From: Verrucomicrobiota bacterium
GTDB lineage: Bacteria > Verrucomicrobiota > Verrucomicrobiia > Verrucomicrobiales > Akkermansiaceae
Assembly: GCA_004293445.1 (NCBI GenBank)
Contig: RDYP01000011.1
Location: 25,297-89,296 of the forward strand
DNA length: 64,000 bases
Direction of reading: 5' to 3'
The position numbers were made by a program, and so were the translations under genes. A model generated the notes under the pieces. That model did not search any database. It was not told the origin of the DNA and saw only the letters and a program-made list of their open reading frames with translations. Positions within the stretch are counted from its first letter, which is position 1. Each line of letters starts with the position of its first letter. Below, one piece after another: positions 8,817-16,885 of this stretch.

Positions 8817-9482
8817 ATGCTTGTATCTAATATCGTGCTGAAAACTTTCGAGGAAGGCGGCTGGATCATGTGGCCGGTTGCTGCGACCTTCTTCATGGCG
8901 CTGTGTGTGCTGTTAGAGCGTGGTTTGTGGTGGATTTCGCTGAGGCGTTCGATGCGACCCGAATTGCGGGAACAGGCGCGTGAAGCGCTTGGAACAGGCG
9001 ACTTCGCTCGGGTATGGGCTCTGGGCGAGAAGGAAGCGGATCCTTTTTTGCGGAATCTCAACGAGGGAATTTCGCATGCTCACACCTCGATGCTCGCGGC
9101 GATGCACTTGCACGCGACGTCGTGGGTTGAGAAAGCGGAGGCGCGGATGTGGGTTTTGGGGACCATCATCACGCTCGCTCCCTTGCTTGGCTTGCTGGGC
9201 ACGGTGGTGGGCTTGATGGGTTCCTTCGCGTCCTTGGGCGACCAAGAGTTGGGTGTGATGAAGGTGACCGGGGGGATTTCCGAGGCCCTGATCGCCACGG
9301 CGGCGGGGCTGGCGATCGCGATCGGTTGCTTGTTGCCTTACAATTTTTTCCGCAAGCGGGTGTCGAGCTTTCGGATGGCTTTCGAGTCGTGGATCAACCA
9401 TTCCGAATTGTTGGTCCAGTCGGCGAAGGCCCACGGGCACGACCTCGAGTCCTTCGCCACGGGGCGTCATTCCAAACCTTGA
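8817..9482 (+). CDS. exbB: MotA/TolQ/ExbB proton channel protein
   Basis: A 221-residue inner-membrane protein forming the proton channel that powers TonB. It has a first membrane helix near residues 14-34 (WIMWPVAATFFMALCVLLERGLWW), a cytosolic loop, and the conserved two-helix core. The latter is marked by WVLGTIITLAPLLGLLGTVVGLMGSF and GISEALIATAAGLAIAIGCLLPYNFF, which contain the ExbB signature threonines and prolines. It starts 3 bases after tonB and is followed at once by exbD. Confidence 0.92.
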   Translation: MLVSNIVLKTFEEGGWIMWPVAATFFMALCVLLERGLWWISLRRSMRPELREQAREALGTGDFARVWALGEKEADPFLRNLNEGISHAHTSMLAAMHLHATSWVEKAEARMWVLGTIITLAPLLGLLGTVVGLMGSFASLGDQELGVMKVTGGISEALIATAAGLAIAIGCLLPYNFFRKRVSSFRMAFESWINHSELLVQSAKAHGHDLESFATGRHSKP

Positions 9483-9488
9483 AGTGCG

Positions 9489-9911
9489 ATGCCGGTGAAG
9501 CTTCAGAGCGCGGAGTCCGCGCATGACGAGGAGGCGCGGATCGAGATCGTGCCCTTGATCGATATCATGTTTTTCCTGCTCGCCAGTTTCATGATGGTCA
9601 GCTTGAGCATGACCCAGCTTCATCGGGTGGATTTGAAGTTGCCTGTTTCATCGTCGGCGGTTGCGGAGAAACGGACGCCGCCGATCCACCTCGCGATTGA
9701 TGCCCATGGTGTGGCGAGCTGGGACGCGGTGGTGGTCACCCCGCAGGAGATCACCCGTCGTTTGACGGACTTGAAGCCAAGCGAGGAGACGCGGGTGATG
9801 ATCGCGGCCGATCAGGACTGTCGACACCAGTATGTGTTGGCGGTGCTGGATGCGGTGAAGGCGGCGAAGGTCGACAAAGTGAGTTTTGAAACCCTATCTC
9901 CGAAGCCGTGA
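9489..9911 (+). CDS. exbD: ExbD/TolR biopolymer transport protein
   Basis: A 140-residue single-span partner of ExbB. The membrane helix follows ARIEIVPLIDIMFFLLASFMMVSLSM and holds the essential aspartate in PLIDIMFFLL that takes part in proton movement. A periplasmic TolR-like domain follows (PPIHLAIDAHGVASWDAVVVTPQEITRRL...VMIAADQDCRHQYVLAVLDAVKAAKVDKVSFET). It sits 6 bases after exbB, and its TGA overlaps the GTG of the next gene (GTGA), so translation of that gene is probably coupled. Confidence 0.92.
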   Translation: MPVKLQSAESAHDEEARIEIVPLIDIMFFLLASFMMVSLSMTQLHRVDLKLPVSSSAVAEKRTPPIHLAIDAHGVASWDAVVVTPQEITRRLTDLKPSEETRVMIAADQDCRHQYVLAVLDAVKAAKVDKVSFETLSPKP

Positions 9912-10372
9912 GTGCCGTTCGATTTCTGCCTTTTTTCAATGCGGCCGGCTGCTTGGTGTTGCTGGGTGTCGTGCTCTTCCAGTGGAGGGCGGGGCAGGAG
10001 GTTTCTCGCCGTCTGCACGAGAGCCGCAGTGTGGAAATCGTGGAGCGCAATGCACGGGCCGAGGCCGAGGAACTGGGGAAGCGCTTGCAGGCGGATGTGG
10101 ACGGCTTGAAGGCATCGATCGACTCCATGCGTCACGCGGCGGAGCTTTCCGGGCGGGACTTGGCGGCGAAGGATGTGGAGTTGAAAACGATGGTCGCGGC
10201 GATGGAGCAGGCTCGGGAGCGGATTGCGGCTTGGGAAGCCGCGGTGCGGGATCGGGACGAGGCGATTGCGGCACGGGATCTTCGTTTGAAAGAGTTGGAT
10301 GCGCTCTTGTCCGCGACTCGCAAGCGCTTGGACGAAGCCGTGGCGGAGTTGGGGAAGGCCGGGGCGCGTTAG
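9908..10372 (+). CDS. Single-span coiled-coil protein of the Ton operon
   Basis: A 154-residue protein of unknown function. An N-terminal membrane helix (FLPFFNAAGCLVLLGVVLFQW) is followed by about 120 residues of continuous heptad-rich helix dense in Glu, Arg, Ala and Leu, predicted to be a coiled coil. Topology would place the coiled coil in the periplasm if the short Arg-containing N-terminus stays inside. The GTG start overlaps the exbD stop by 4 bases (GTGA), which ties it to the TonB-ExbB-ExbD complex. A structural or spacer role is plausible but not shown. I recognise no named family. Confidence 0.7.
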   Translation: MSAVRFLPFFNAAGCLVLLGVVLFQWRAGQEVSRRLHESRSVEIVERNARAEAEELGKRLQADVDGLKASIDSMRHAAELSGRDLAAKDVELKTMVAAMEQARERIAAWEAAVRDRDEAIAARDLRLKELDALLSATRKRLDEAVAELGKAGAR

Positions 10373-10439
10373 GCATTGCCCTGTTGGACGTGCTCGGTGG
10401 GGGTTGACGAGGCGGGCGGCGAGTGGCAGGTAAGCGGGC

Positions 10440-10982
10440 ATGTTTCCCGAAGACGAAAAGGAGCCGGTCTCTGCCGCCGATCCTGAGATTTCTGATGTTG
10501 CCGCCCCGGAGAGTGATCCTGTCACGGATTTGGAGGCGGATGTGGCGAAGTGGCGTGAGCTTGCGATTCGCACCGCGGCCGATCTTGATAATTTCCGCAA
10601 GCGATCGGCACGCGACCGCGAGGATGCGATTCGTTACGCCAACCAAGGCCTGCTCGAGGATCTGCTGCCGGTGATCGATAACTTCGAGATGGGGATGCAG
10701 GCGGCGGCGCAGGACAAGAGTTCGATGATTTACATCGGAATGGACATGGTTCGGCGCCAGCTCAACGACTTCTTGGGGAGCCAGGGCGTGGTTGAGATTC
10801 CGGCGGAGGGAGAGATGTTCGATCCGAACCGTCATGAGGCGGTGTCGCAGGAAGCGGGCGAGGAAGAGGGGCGCGTGCTGCGTGTCCATCGCCGTGGTTT
10901 CATGCTGCGGGATCGTTTGTTACGCCCAGCCACGGTGGTGGTCGCGAAGGCCATGGTGGACAACGAGGAAGGAGAAGGGTGA
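10440..10982 (+). CDS. grpE: Nucleotide exchange factor GrpE
   Basis: A 180-residue co-chaperone that releases ADP from DnaK. An acidic N-terminus precedes the long dimerisation helix ([52 protein letters not shown]), and the C-terminal beta domain carries the GrpE signature ([45 protein letters not shown]). It lies immediately upstream of dnaJ in one operon. dnaK is not in the window. Confidence 0.95.
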   Translation: MFPEDEKEPVSAADPEISDVAAPESDPVTDLEADVAKWRELAIRTAADLDNFRKRSARDREDAIRYANQGLLEDLLPVIDNFEMGMQAAAQDKSSMIYIGMDMVRRQLNDFLGSQGVVEIPAEGEMFDPNRHEAVSQEAGEEEGRVLRVHRRGFMLRDRLLRPATVVVAKAMVDNEEGEG

Positions 10983-10984
10983 CC

Positions 10985-12115
10985 ATGGCCGGCAAACGCG
11001 ATTACTACGAAATCCTCGGTGTGTCTCGGGATGCGAGTCCGGAGGAGATCAAAAAGTCCTACCGCAAGCTCGCGGTGAAGTTCCATCCGGACAAGAATCC
11101 CGGCGACCACGAGTCCGAGGAGAAGTTCAAGGAACTGGGCGAGGCCTATGAAGCGCTGAGCGATGCGGACAAGCGTGCCGCCTACGATCGATACGGTCAC
11201 CAAGCCTTCAGTGGAGGCGGTGGTGGTGGAGGCGGCTTCCACGATCCGATGGATCTGTTCTCACAGGTTTTCGGTGGCGCTTTCGGCGGTGGTTTCGAGG
11301 AATTTTTCGGCGGGGGTCGGCGTCAGCGTTCCGGCAAGCAGCGCGGCAGCGATCTGCGCTATGACCTCGAGATCAGTTTGGAGGAGGCAGCGCGGGGTTC
11401 TGAGAAAGAATTGGAAATCGAGCATTTCGGCCCCTGTGGCACCTGTCATTCGAGCGGGTCGAAAAGCGGAGGTGGCAGTCGCGCGTGCACGAGTTGCGGT
11501 GGGCGCGGTGTCGTCGCGCGTCAGGCGGGGATTTTCATTCAGCAAGCGACCTGTCCGGAGTGTCGGGGTGCGGGTGAGATGGTCAGCGATCCTTGCGGTA
11601 ACTGCGGCGGGGATGGTCGGGTCCATAAGACCAGCAGGATCAAGATCCGCATCCCGGCGGGAGTTGAGGACGGCACTCGGCTGCGTTCGACCGGGAACGG
11701 TGATGCCGGAGTCCGCGGGGGGGCGGCAGGCGACTTGTATGTCTTTTTGCACGTCAAGGAGCACGACGTCTTCGAGCGCGAAGGCAACGATCTGTTCTGC
11801 GAGGTGCCGATGCGCTTCAGTGTCGCCACACTCGGCGGCGAACTGGAGGTGCCGACTCTGGACGGGAAGGCATCGATCAAGATTCCTGCCGGCACTCAAG
11901 GCGGCACCTTGTTCCGTCTGCGGGAGCGTGGTGTGCCGACGCTCAATGGCGGGAAAAAGGGAGACCTCCATGTCCGGGTGCAGGTCGAGGTGCCGACGAA
12001 ATTGAATGCAGAGCAGCAGGAAAAGCTGCGTGAATTCGCGGGTTCGATCGGGGATCACAATTCGCCGATGCAGGAGTCGTTTTTCCAGAAAGCGCGGCGC
12101 TTTTTTGATCTTTGA
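10985..12115 (+). CDS. dnaJ: Chaperone DnaJ (Hsp40, class A)
   Basis: A 376-residue DnaK co-chaperone. The J domain is at residues 5-70 with His34-Pro35-Asp36. It is followed by a Gly/Phe-rich linker ([36 protein letters not shown]), four zinc-binding CxxC repeats (CGTC, CTSC, CPEC, CGNC) and the client-binding C-terminal domain. The first repeat reads CGTCHSSG instead of CxxCxGxG, a small deviation. The frame could start 6 bases earlier at GTG 10979, but ATG 10985 follows an AGGAGAAGGG ribosome site and gives the standard [13 protein letters not shown] start. It is 2 bases after grpE. Confidence 0.95.
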   Translation: MAGKRDYYEILGVSRDASPEEIKKSYRKLAVKFHPDKNPGDHESEEKFKELGEAYEALSDADKRAAYDRYGHQAFSGGGGGGGGFHDPMDLFSQVFGGAFGGGFEEFFGGGRRQRSGKQRGSDLRYDLEISLEEAARGSEKELEIEHFGPCGTCHSSGSKSGGGSRACTSCGGRGVVARQAGIFIQQATCPECRGAGEMVSDPCGNCGGDGRVHKTSRIKIRIPAGVEDGTRLRSTGNGDAGVRGGAAGDLYVFLHVKEHDVFEREGNDLFCEVPMRFSVATLGGELEVPTLDGKASIKIPAGTQGGTLFRLRERGVPTLNGGKKGDLHVRVQVEVPTKLNAEQQEKLREFAGSIGDHNSPMQESFFQKARRFFDL

Positions 12116-12127
12116 GAGGAGGGTTCC

Positions 12128-12877
12128 ATGGCGCGATTTTTCCTCAGTCCTGAAGCGTGGGGCGTCCGTCCAGCGTTGATCGGTGACGAGGCCAAGCACG
12201 CTGCGCAGGTGTTGCGCGTGCGTCGGGGGGATCGTGTCACGGTGTTCGATGGTCGCGGTCGTTCGGCCGCGGCCGAGGTGCTCGAGGTGGGCAAGGCGGA
12301 GCTTCTTTTGCAATTGGGCGATGCCGTGTCGCGCCCGCCTTTGCTACCGGAGATTCGCTTGGCTCAGGCGGTGCCGAAGGGAAAGACGATGGACCTCGTG
12401 GTTCAGAAGGCAGTGGAATTGGGCGTGGCCGCGATCCAGCCGCTGATCACCCGGCACACGGTCGTTCAGGTGGATGGGGATGATGCCGCGCGGAAGTCGC
12501 AGAAGTGGCAGCGCGTTGCCTTGGAGGCCTGCAAGCAGTGCGGGCAGGACCTTTTGCCGGAAGTGGCTTCGGTCCGGGACTTCGCGGAGTGGCTGCCGTC
12601 GGAGCAGGGTGAACTGCGGATCATCGCGTCGCTGTTCCCTGGCGCGCGGCCGCTGCGTGAGATCCTGCGTGGTGCATCGGTCCCGAGGACGGTGACATTC
12701 CTGGTGGGGCCGGAGGGAGATTTTTCGCAAGAGGAAGGGGCTGCCGCCGTGGCCGCCGGTTTCCAGCCGGCCAGCTTGGGAGAGATCGTGCTAAGGGCCG
12801 AGACGGCGTCGTTCTTCGGTGTCTCGGCGATTCGTTATGAGTTCGCTGCTGCAACGCGGCAGCAAGAGGTTCCGTAA
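12128..12877 (+). CDS. rsmE: 16S rRNA (uracil1498-N3)-methyltransferase RsmE
   Basis: A 249-residue SPOUT-class methyltransferase that modifies U1498 of 16S rRNA with S-adenosylmethionine. An N-terminal PUA-like domain (HAAQVLRVRRGDRVTVFDGRGRSAAAEV) precedes the trefoil-knot domain. Its signatures are LAQAVPKGKTMDLVVQKAVELGVAAIQPLIT, the conserved WQRVALEACKQCGQDLLPEV and the SAM-binding VGPEGDFSQEEGAAAVAAGFQPASLGEIVLRAETA. It follows dnaJ by 12 bases with a GAGGAGG ribosome site in the gap; the dnaJ-rsmE order is common in bacteria. It converges on mutM. Confidence 0.93.
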   Translation: MARFFLSPEAWGVRPALIGDEAKHAAQVLRVRRGDRVTVFDGRGRSAAAEVLEVGKAELLLQLGDAVSRPPLLPEIRLAQAVPKGKTMDLVVQKAVELGVAAIQPLITRHTVVQVDGDDAARKSQKWQRVALEACKQCGQDLLPEVASVRDFAEWLPSEQGELRIIASLFPGARPLREILRGASVPRTVTFLVGPEGDFSQEEGAAAVAAGFQPASLGEIVLRAETASFFGVSAIRYEFAAATRQQEVP

Positions 12878-12887
12878 GTCCTGTGGA

Positions 12888-13709
12888 TCAGGGTTTCTGG
12901 CATTTCGGGCACCAGTAGGTGGAGCGCTGTCCCATGACCGCATGGCGGATCGGGGTGCCGCAGACCCGACAGGGCTCGTTTTTCCGTTCATAGACGAAGA
13001 GTCGTTGGCGAAAGTAGCCGGGCTGGCCGTCGGAGTGGAGGAAGTCGCGCAGGGTGGTGCCGCCTTGGTTGATGGAATCAGAAAGGACCTCCCGGATGGC
13101 GATGACGAGTTTTCCGAGGCGGGGTTTTGAGAGCGAGCGGGCTTCGGCGTCGGGGCGGATGCGGGCGCGAAAAAGGGCTTCGCTGGCGTAGATGTTGCCA
13201 ACGCCAACGACGACTTTGGGGTCCATGATGACCAGCTTGATGGCAGCGGAACGTGAGCTGCAGGCTGCTGCGAGATGTTTTGGGGTGAAGTCTTTTTCGA
13301 GGGGTTCGGGGCCGAGTTGGGCGAGCAGCGGGTGGAGGAGGGGATCGCCCTGTGGGATGTGGATGAGGAGGCCGAAGCGGCGGGGGTCGTGATAGCGGAG
13401 TTGGCGCCCGGAATCGAGGGTGATGGCGATGTGATCGTGTTTCTTGAAATCGGCTGCCGGGTCGGCGATGCGCAGGCTGCCGGACATGCCGAGGTGGACG
13501 ATGAGGCTGCCGGAGCGCTCGAGGTCGAGAATGAGGTATTTCGCGCGTCGTCGCACGGCGGTGAAGCGGTTGCCGGCAAGGTCGTCGAGCGAGTCCGGTA
13601 CGGGCAGCCGCAGTCCCCGATGGCGGACGATCACCTCGAGGACGGTTTTGCCGATCAGGTGGGGCTCGACGCCGCGGCGTGTGGTCTCGACTTCGGGCAG
13701 TTCGGGCAT
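12888..13709 (-). CDS. mutM: Formamidopyrimidine-DNA glycosylase (Fpg)
   Basis: A 273-residue base-excision repair enzyme removing 8-oxoguanine and formamidopyrimidines, with AP-lyase activity. The mature N-terminal proline and Glu of MPELPEVET form the active site, Lys57 (RRRAKYL) is the conserved DNA-contacting lysine, and the C-terminal zinc finger is complete (CRVCGTPIRH...YWCPKCQ). The frame extends upstream to 13742, but the active-site proline must follow the initiator Met, which fixes the start at ATG 13709. Confidence 0.95.
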   Translation of the reverse strand: MPELPEVETTRRGVEPHLIGKTVLEVIVRHRGLRLPVPDSLDDLAGNRFTAVRRRAKYLILDLERSGSLIVHLGMSGSLRIADPAADFKKHDHIAITLDSGRQLRYHDPRRFGLLIHIPQGDPLLHPLLAQLGPEPLEKDFTPKHLAAACSSRSAAIKLVIMDPKVVVGVGNIYASEALFRARIRPDAEARSLSKPRLGKLVIAIREVLSDSINQGGTTLRDFLHSDGQPGYFRQRLFVYERKNEPCRVCGTPIRHAVMGQRSTYWCPKCQKP

Positions 13710-13776
13710 GGCGTTGCGGTGGGGGCTTGCGCTCTGCGCCAATTCGCGGGCGTGGAATGGCCTGTGGTGGCTGAAC

Positions 13777-14745
13777 TTAATCGCGGGTGTTGCTTGTGGT
13801 CATGCCCTCGAAGAGACGTGGCAGGTCGGGCAGATCCGAAGCGCTGCGCGCGGGTTGGCTCGCAAGGATGGTCGAATTCCGGACCAAAAAGGCACCGGGC
13901 ATTTGCAGGCCATCGCCCGCGAGGTGGCCGACACCGCAGCCCTTGAAAACGGCGATGGCTCCGCGGAGCCAGACACGGGGTCCGAAGAGTTCGAGAAAGC
14001 CTCCCTTGCCGAGGCCGAAGGAGCGGTAAAGTTCACACATCGGGTCGGCGATGCGGGCGACTCCGCTGCGTTGTCCGAGGTAGTGGGTTTCCCGACCTTT
14101 TTGCAGCATGTGAACGAGGACCAGTCGCGCGTTGTGGAGATCGGCCTGTTTTTGTAGATCCTGAAGGTGGCGGAGAATTTGGCGGGTGAAGGTGCAACCG
14201 AAGTGGCGCAAGAAGACGAGCGCGAGAGCTTGCTCGGCGGAGGCTTCGGCGAGGGTTTCGCCCGACGAAAGCCGGTAACTTTCGCTGGCTTCGGCGATGG
14301 TGAGAGGGGCATCCCGTGTGGGGGGGCGTCCGACGTGGGCCTGGACCGTGGTCCAGAGGATGGAGGCGAGTGGGAACCACCAGATGAAATCATCGACGAA
14401 GGCGAGCCAGAGGGCCTTGGTGGGAAGTTCGTTGGTGAAGATCGAGGAGAGGAGGAGCACGATCACCAAACTGGCTTTTGCGAAGCCGAGGAGGACGACG
14501 GGCCAGTGGCGGATCGGATCCCGGGCCGAAATCATGAAACCGATCCCGAAAAGCGCGGAGAGCAGTCCGGCGGCGCGCCAAAGAACGGGGTGGTTCGGGC
14601 GATGGATGCCGATCCAGTCGAAGCAGGCGTGGGGCCAGGCGAAGGCGGCGATGGCAAAGAACAGATGGTAGGCTCCGGCGAGGAACAGGATGCGGGGCAT
14701 CCAGGCGGGGACCTTGCAGGCCTGTCCTTGGCAGTCGAATGGCAT
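13777..14745 (-). CDS. Membrane-anchored peroxiredoxin-like (SelL-related) protein
   Basis: A 322-residue fusion. Residues 18-134 hold about four membrane helices of unknown type. From residue 150 there is a thioredoxin-fold domain of the peroxiredoxin-like / SelL-related group. Its active-site block FLRHFGCTFTRQ keeps the first cysteine (Cys184) but has Thr where a CxxC would have the second. The C-terminal blocks (ADPMCELYRSFGLGKGG...FGPRVWLRGAIAVFKGCGVGHLAGDGLQMPGAFLV) fit the same group. An electron-transfer or thiol-redox role at the membrane is likely; the substrate is unknown. It lies downstream of mutM's promoter side and is divergent from trpS. Confidence 0.75.
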   Translation of the reverse strand: MPFDCQGQACKVPAWMPRILFLAGAYHLFFAIAAFAWPHACFDWIGIHRPNHPVLWRAAGLLSALFGIGFMISARDPIRHWPVVLLGFAKASLVIVLLLSSIFTNELPTKALWLAFVDDFIWWFPLASILWTTVQAHVGRPPTRDAPLTIAEASESYRLSSGETLAEASAEQALALVFLRHFGCTFTRQILRHLQDLQKQADLHNARLVLVHMLQKGRETHYLGQRSGVARIADPMCELYRSFGLGKGGFLELFGPRVWLRGAIAVFKGCGVGHLAGDGLQMPGAFLVRNSTILASQPARSASDLPDLPRLFEGMTTSNTRD

Positions 14746-14864
14746 GGCGGAGCCTAGCGGTCATTCTTGATCCCGCAAGGGGGGATGATGCTGGGGTTTG
14801 GTCCCGGTGTGGATGAAGCGGGCCTCCCTTGACCGTCCGCGCCGCTTCGGTCCATGGTGTCGCC

Positions 14865-15833
14865 ATGCGCATTTTGACCGGTCTGCAACCCAGCGGAAAG
14901 CTCCACGTCGGGAATTACTTCGGGGCGATGGAGCCTGCGGTGCGCCTGCAGGAGGAGGGTGAAGCATTTTATTTCATCGCGAACTACCATGCGATGACCA
15001 CGGTGAAGAATCCGCTGGAACTGCGGGCTTTCACTCGAGAATTGGCGGTGGATTTCCTCGCCTGCGGGCTGGATCCGGAACGAGCGGTTTTTTTCCTGCA
15101 GAGCGCGGTGCCGGAGGTCAACGAGTTGGCTTGGATTCTCTCTACGGTTTGCCCGGTGAGTCAGTTGGAGAAGGCGCACTCGTACAAGGACAAGATCGCG
15201 CATGGGTTTTCGCCGAGTCACGGGCTCTTCGCCTATCCGGTGCTGATGGCGGCGGATATCCTGCTCTACGATTCCCGTCTGGTGCCGGTGGGCAAGGATC
15301 AGAAGCAGCACTTGGAGATCACGCGAGATTTGGCGGGAAAGATCAACGAGGCCTTCGGCGAAGGGACCTTGGTGGTGCCGGAACCGATGATTCGCGATGC
15401 CACCGCGGTGGTACCGGGTCTGGATGGTCAGAAGATGAGCAAGAGCTATGGCAATACCTTGCCTTTGTTTGCGACGCCGGATGAGGCGCGCAAGCTGATC
15501 ATGAAGAAGCTGGTGACGGATGCGACGCCCTTGGAGGCGCCGAAGCCGCAGGAGAATTCCACCTTGTTGTCGCTGTATCGTTTGATGGCGGGCGAGGTCG
15601 AGGTGGCGGCGATGGAAGCGGATTACGAGCGGGGCGGGGTGGGTTATGGAGATTTCAAGAAGCGGCTTTTGGAGGCTTACTTGGGGTATTTCGAGCCGAT
15701 GCGATTGCGCCGTGACGAGTTGCTGGCGGATCCGGGGTATGTCGATGCGGTATTGGCCCGGGGTGCGGAGAAGGCACGTGCGGCCGCAGCGCCGGTGCTC
15801 GACCGCGTGCGCCGTGCGGTAGGGCTCGCCTAG
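14865..15833 (+). CDS. trpS: Tryptophan--tRNA ligase
   Basis: A 322-residue class I aminoacyl-tRNA synthetase charging tRNA-Trp. The HIGH-type motif is PSGKLHVGN (residues 9-17) and the KMSKS motif is intact in DGQKMSKSYGNTLPLF. Other family blocks are the ATP/Trp site region (FAYPVLMAADILLYDSRLVPVGKDQKQHLEITRDLA) and the C-terminal LLEAYLGYFEPMR. The frame extends upstream to 14829, but MRILTGLQPSG at ATG 14865 is the family start. Length is normal for bacterial TrpRS. Confidence 0.95.
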   Translation: MRILTGLQPSGKLHVGNYFGAMEPAVRLQEEGEAFYFIANYHAMTTVKNPLELRAFTRELAVDFLACGLDPERAVFFLQSAVPEVNELAWILSTVCPVSQLEKAHSYKDKIAHGFSPSHGLFAYPVLMAADILLYDSRLVPVGKDQKQHLEITRDLAGKINEAFGEGTLVVPEPMIRDATAVVPGLDGQKMSKSYGNTLPLFATPDEARKLIMKKLVTDATPLEAPKPQENSTLLSLYRLMAGEVEVAAMEADYERGGVGYGDFKKRLLEAYLGYFEPMRLRRDELLADPGYVDAVLARGAEKARAAAAPVLDRVRRAVGLA

Positions 15834-16097
15834 CGTGCCGGTGCATCGGGCGCCGAAATTTTTGTTTTGCCAAATGTCGGTGGAGGGGCAAAGTCCCTCC
15901 CGTCCGTTGGACGTTGACGGTCGCGAAGGTTGCGGCCGTCTCCGGGTCTGAAATTTCTGCCGCGACCGTTTGGGTATTTGGTGGGCTTTCGGATCACCGG
16001 TCACGACGTCCCCCTCATTTTCCCGGGTTTGTCGTCATGGGTATGTCCTGTGACACGACACCACCTCTCTTTCTCCCTTTTTCTCTTCCGAGCGCGC

Positions 16098-16850
16098 ATG
16101 GCGGGTCACAACAAGTGGTCGAAGGTCAAGCACATCAAGGCACGGGTCGATGTGATCCGCGGTCGGGTGTTCAGCAAGTGCGCGCATGAGATCGCCCTGG
16201 CAGCTCGTGCCGGCGGTGGAGACATCGGGATGAATGCCCGCCTCCGCAGTGCGGTGGAGCATGCCAAGTCGGTATCGATGCCGAAGGAGAACATCGAGCG
16301 TGCGATCAAAAAGGGGCTTGGTGAATTGGGGGGAGAGGCGATTCAGGAGGTCACATACGAAGGCTATGGTCCGGCGGGTGTCGCCTTTTTGATAGAAATG
16401 GCCACGGACAACCTGAATCGAAGCGCTGCGGACACGCGGACGATTTTTTCCCGCAATGGCGGCAGCGTCGCGACCCCTGGCAGTGTGGCCTATCAATTTG
16501 ATCGCAAGGGGGAAATCCGCATCGCTGCGGGTGGAGTCGAGGAAGATCGGGTGATGGAGGCTGCCATTCTTGCGGGTGCGGACGATGTTCAGGATGACGG
16601 GGAAGAGCGCTTGGTGTTCGCCCCGCCGACGGAACTGGCGGCGGTAGCGGGGGAGTTGCGGACCGGGGGATTTTCCGTTGTTTCCGAGAAGTTGGTTTTC
16701 GTTCCGCGGAATCCAGCGCTGGTATCGGACCCCGAATTGGCGCGGCAGGTAATGAAACTTTATGACCTGCTGGATGGCTACGACGACACCTTGAACGTTT
16801 TCACCAATTTTGAAGTGGCCGACGAAGTTCTCGCGGCTCTGGACGACTGA
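16098..16850 (+). CDS. yebC: YebC/PmpR-family protein
   Basis: A 250-residue protein of the YebC family. Members act as transcriptional regulators or, in one branch, help ribosomes through proline runs. The start MAGHNKWSKVKHIKARVDVIRGRVFSKCAHEI and the core blocks MPKENIERAIKKGLGE, VTYEGYGPAGVAFLIEMATDNLNRSAADTRTIFSRNGGSVATPGSVAYQF are clear. The frame extends upstream to 15930 with residues that do not fit the family, so ATG 16098 is used. Rho follows after 35 bases on the same strand. Confidence 0.93.
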   Translation: MAGHNKWSKVKHIKARVDVIRGRVFSKCAHEIALAARAGGGDIGMNARLRSAVEHAKSVSMPKENIERAIKKGLGELGGEAIQEVTYEGYGPAGVAFLIEMATDNLNRSAADTRTIFSRNGGSVATPGSVAYQFDRKGEIRIAAGGVEEDRVMEAAILAGADDVQDDGEERLVFAPPTELAAVAGELRTGGFSVVSEKLVFVPRNPALVSDPELARQVMKLYDLLDGYDDTLNVFTNFEVADEVLAALDD

Positions 16851-16885
16851 TCCGCCGGGTTTTTCCGGCATGCCTTTTTCTCTGA

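Noticed and set aside
15834..16097. RNA gene or riboswitch between trpS and yebC
   Set aside because: The 264-base gap shows no tRNA-like cloverleaf, T-box or stable long stem that I can support.
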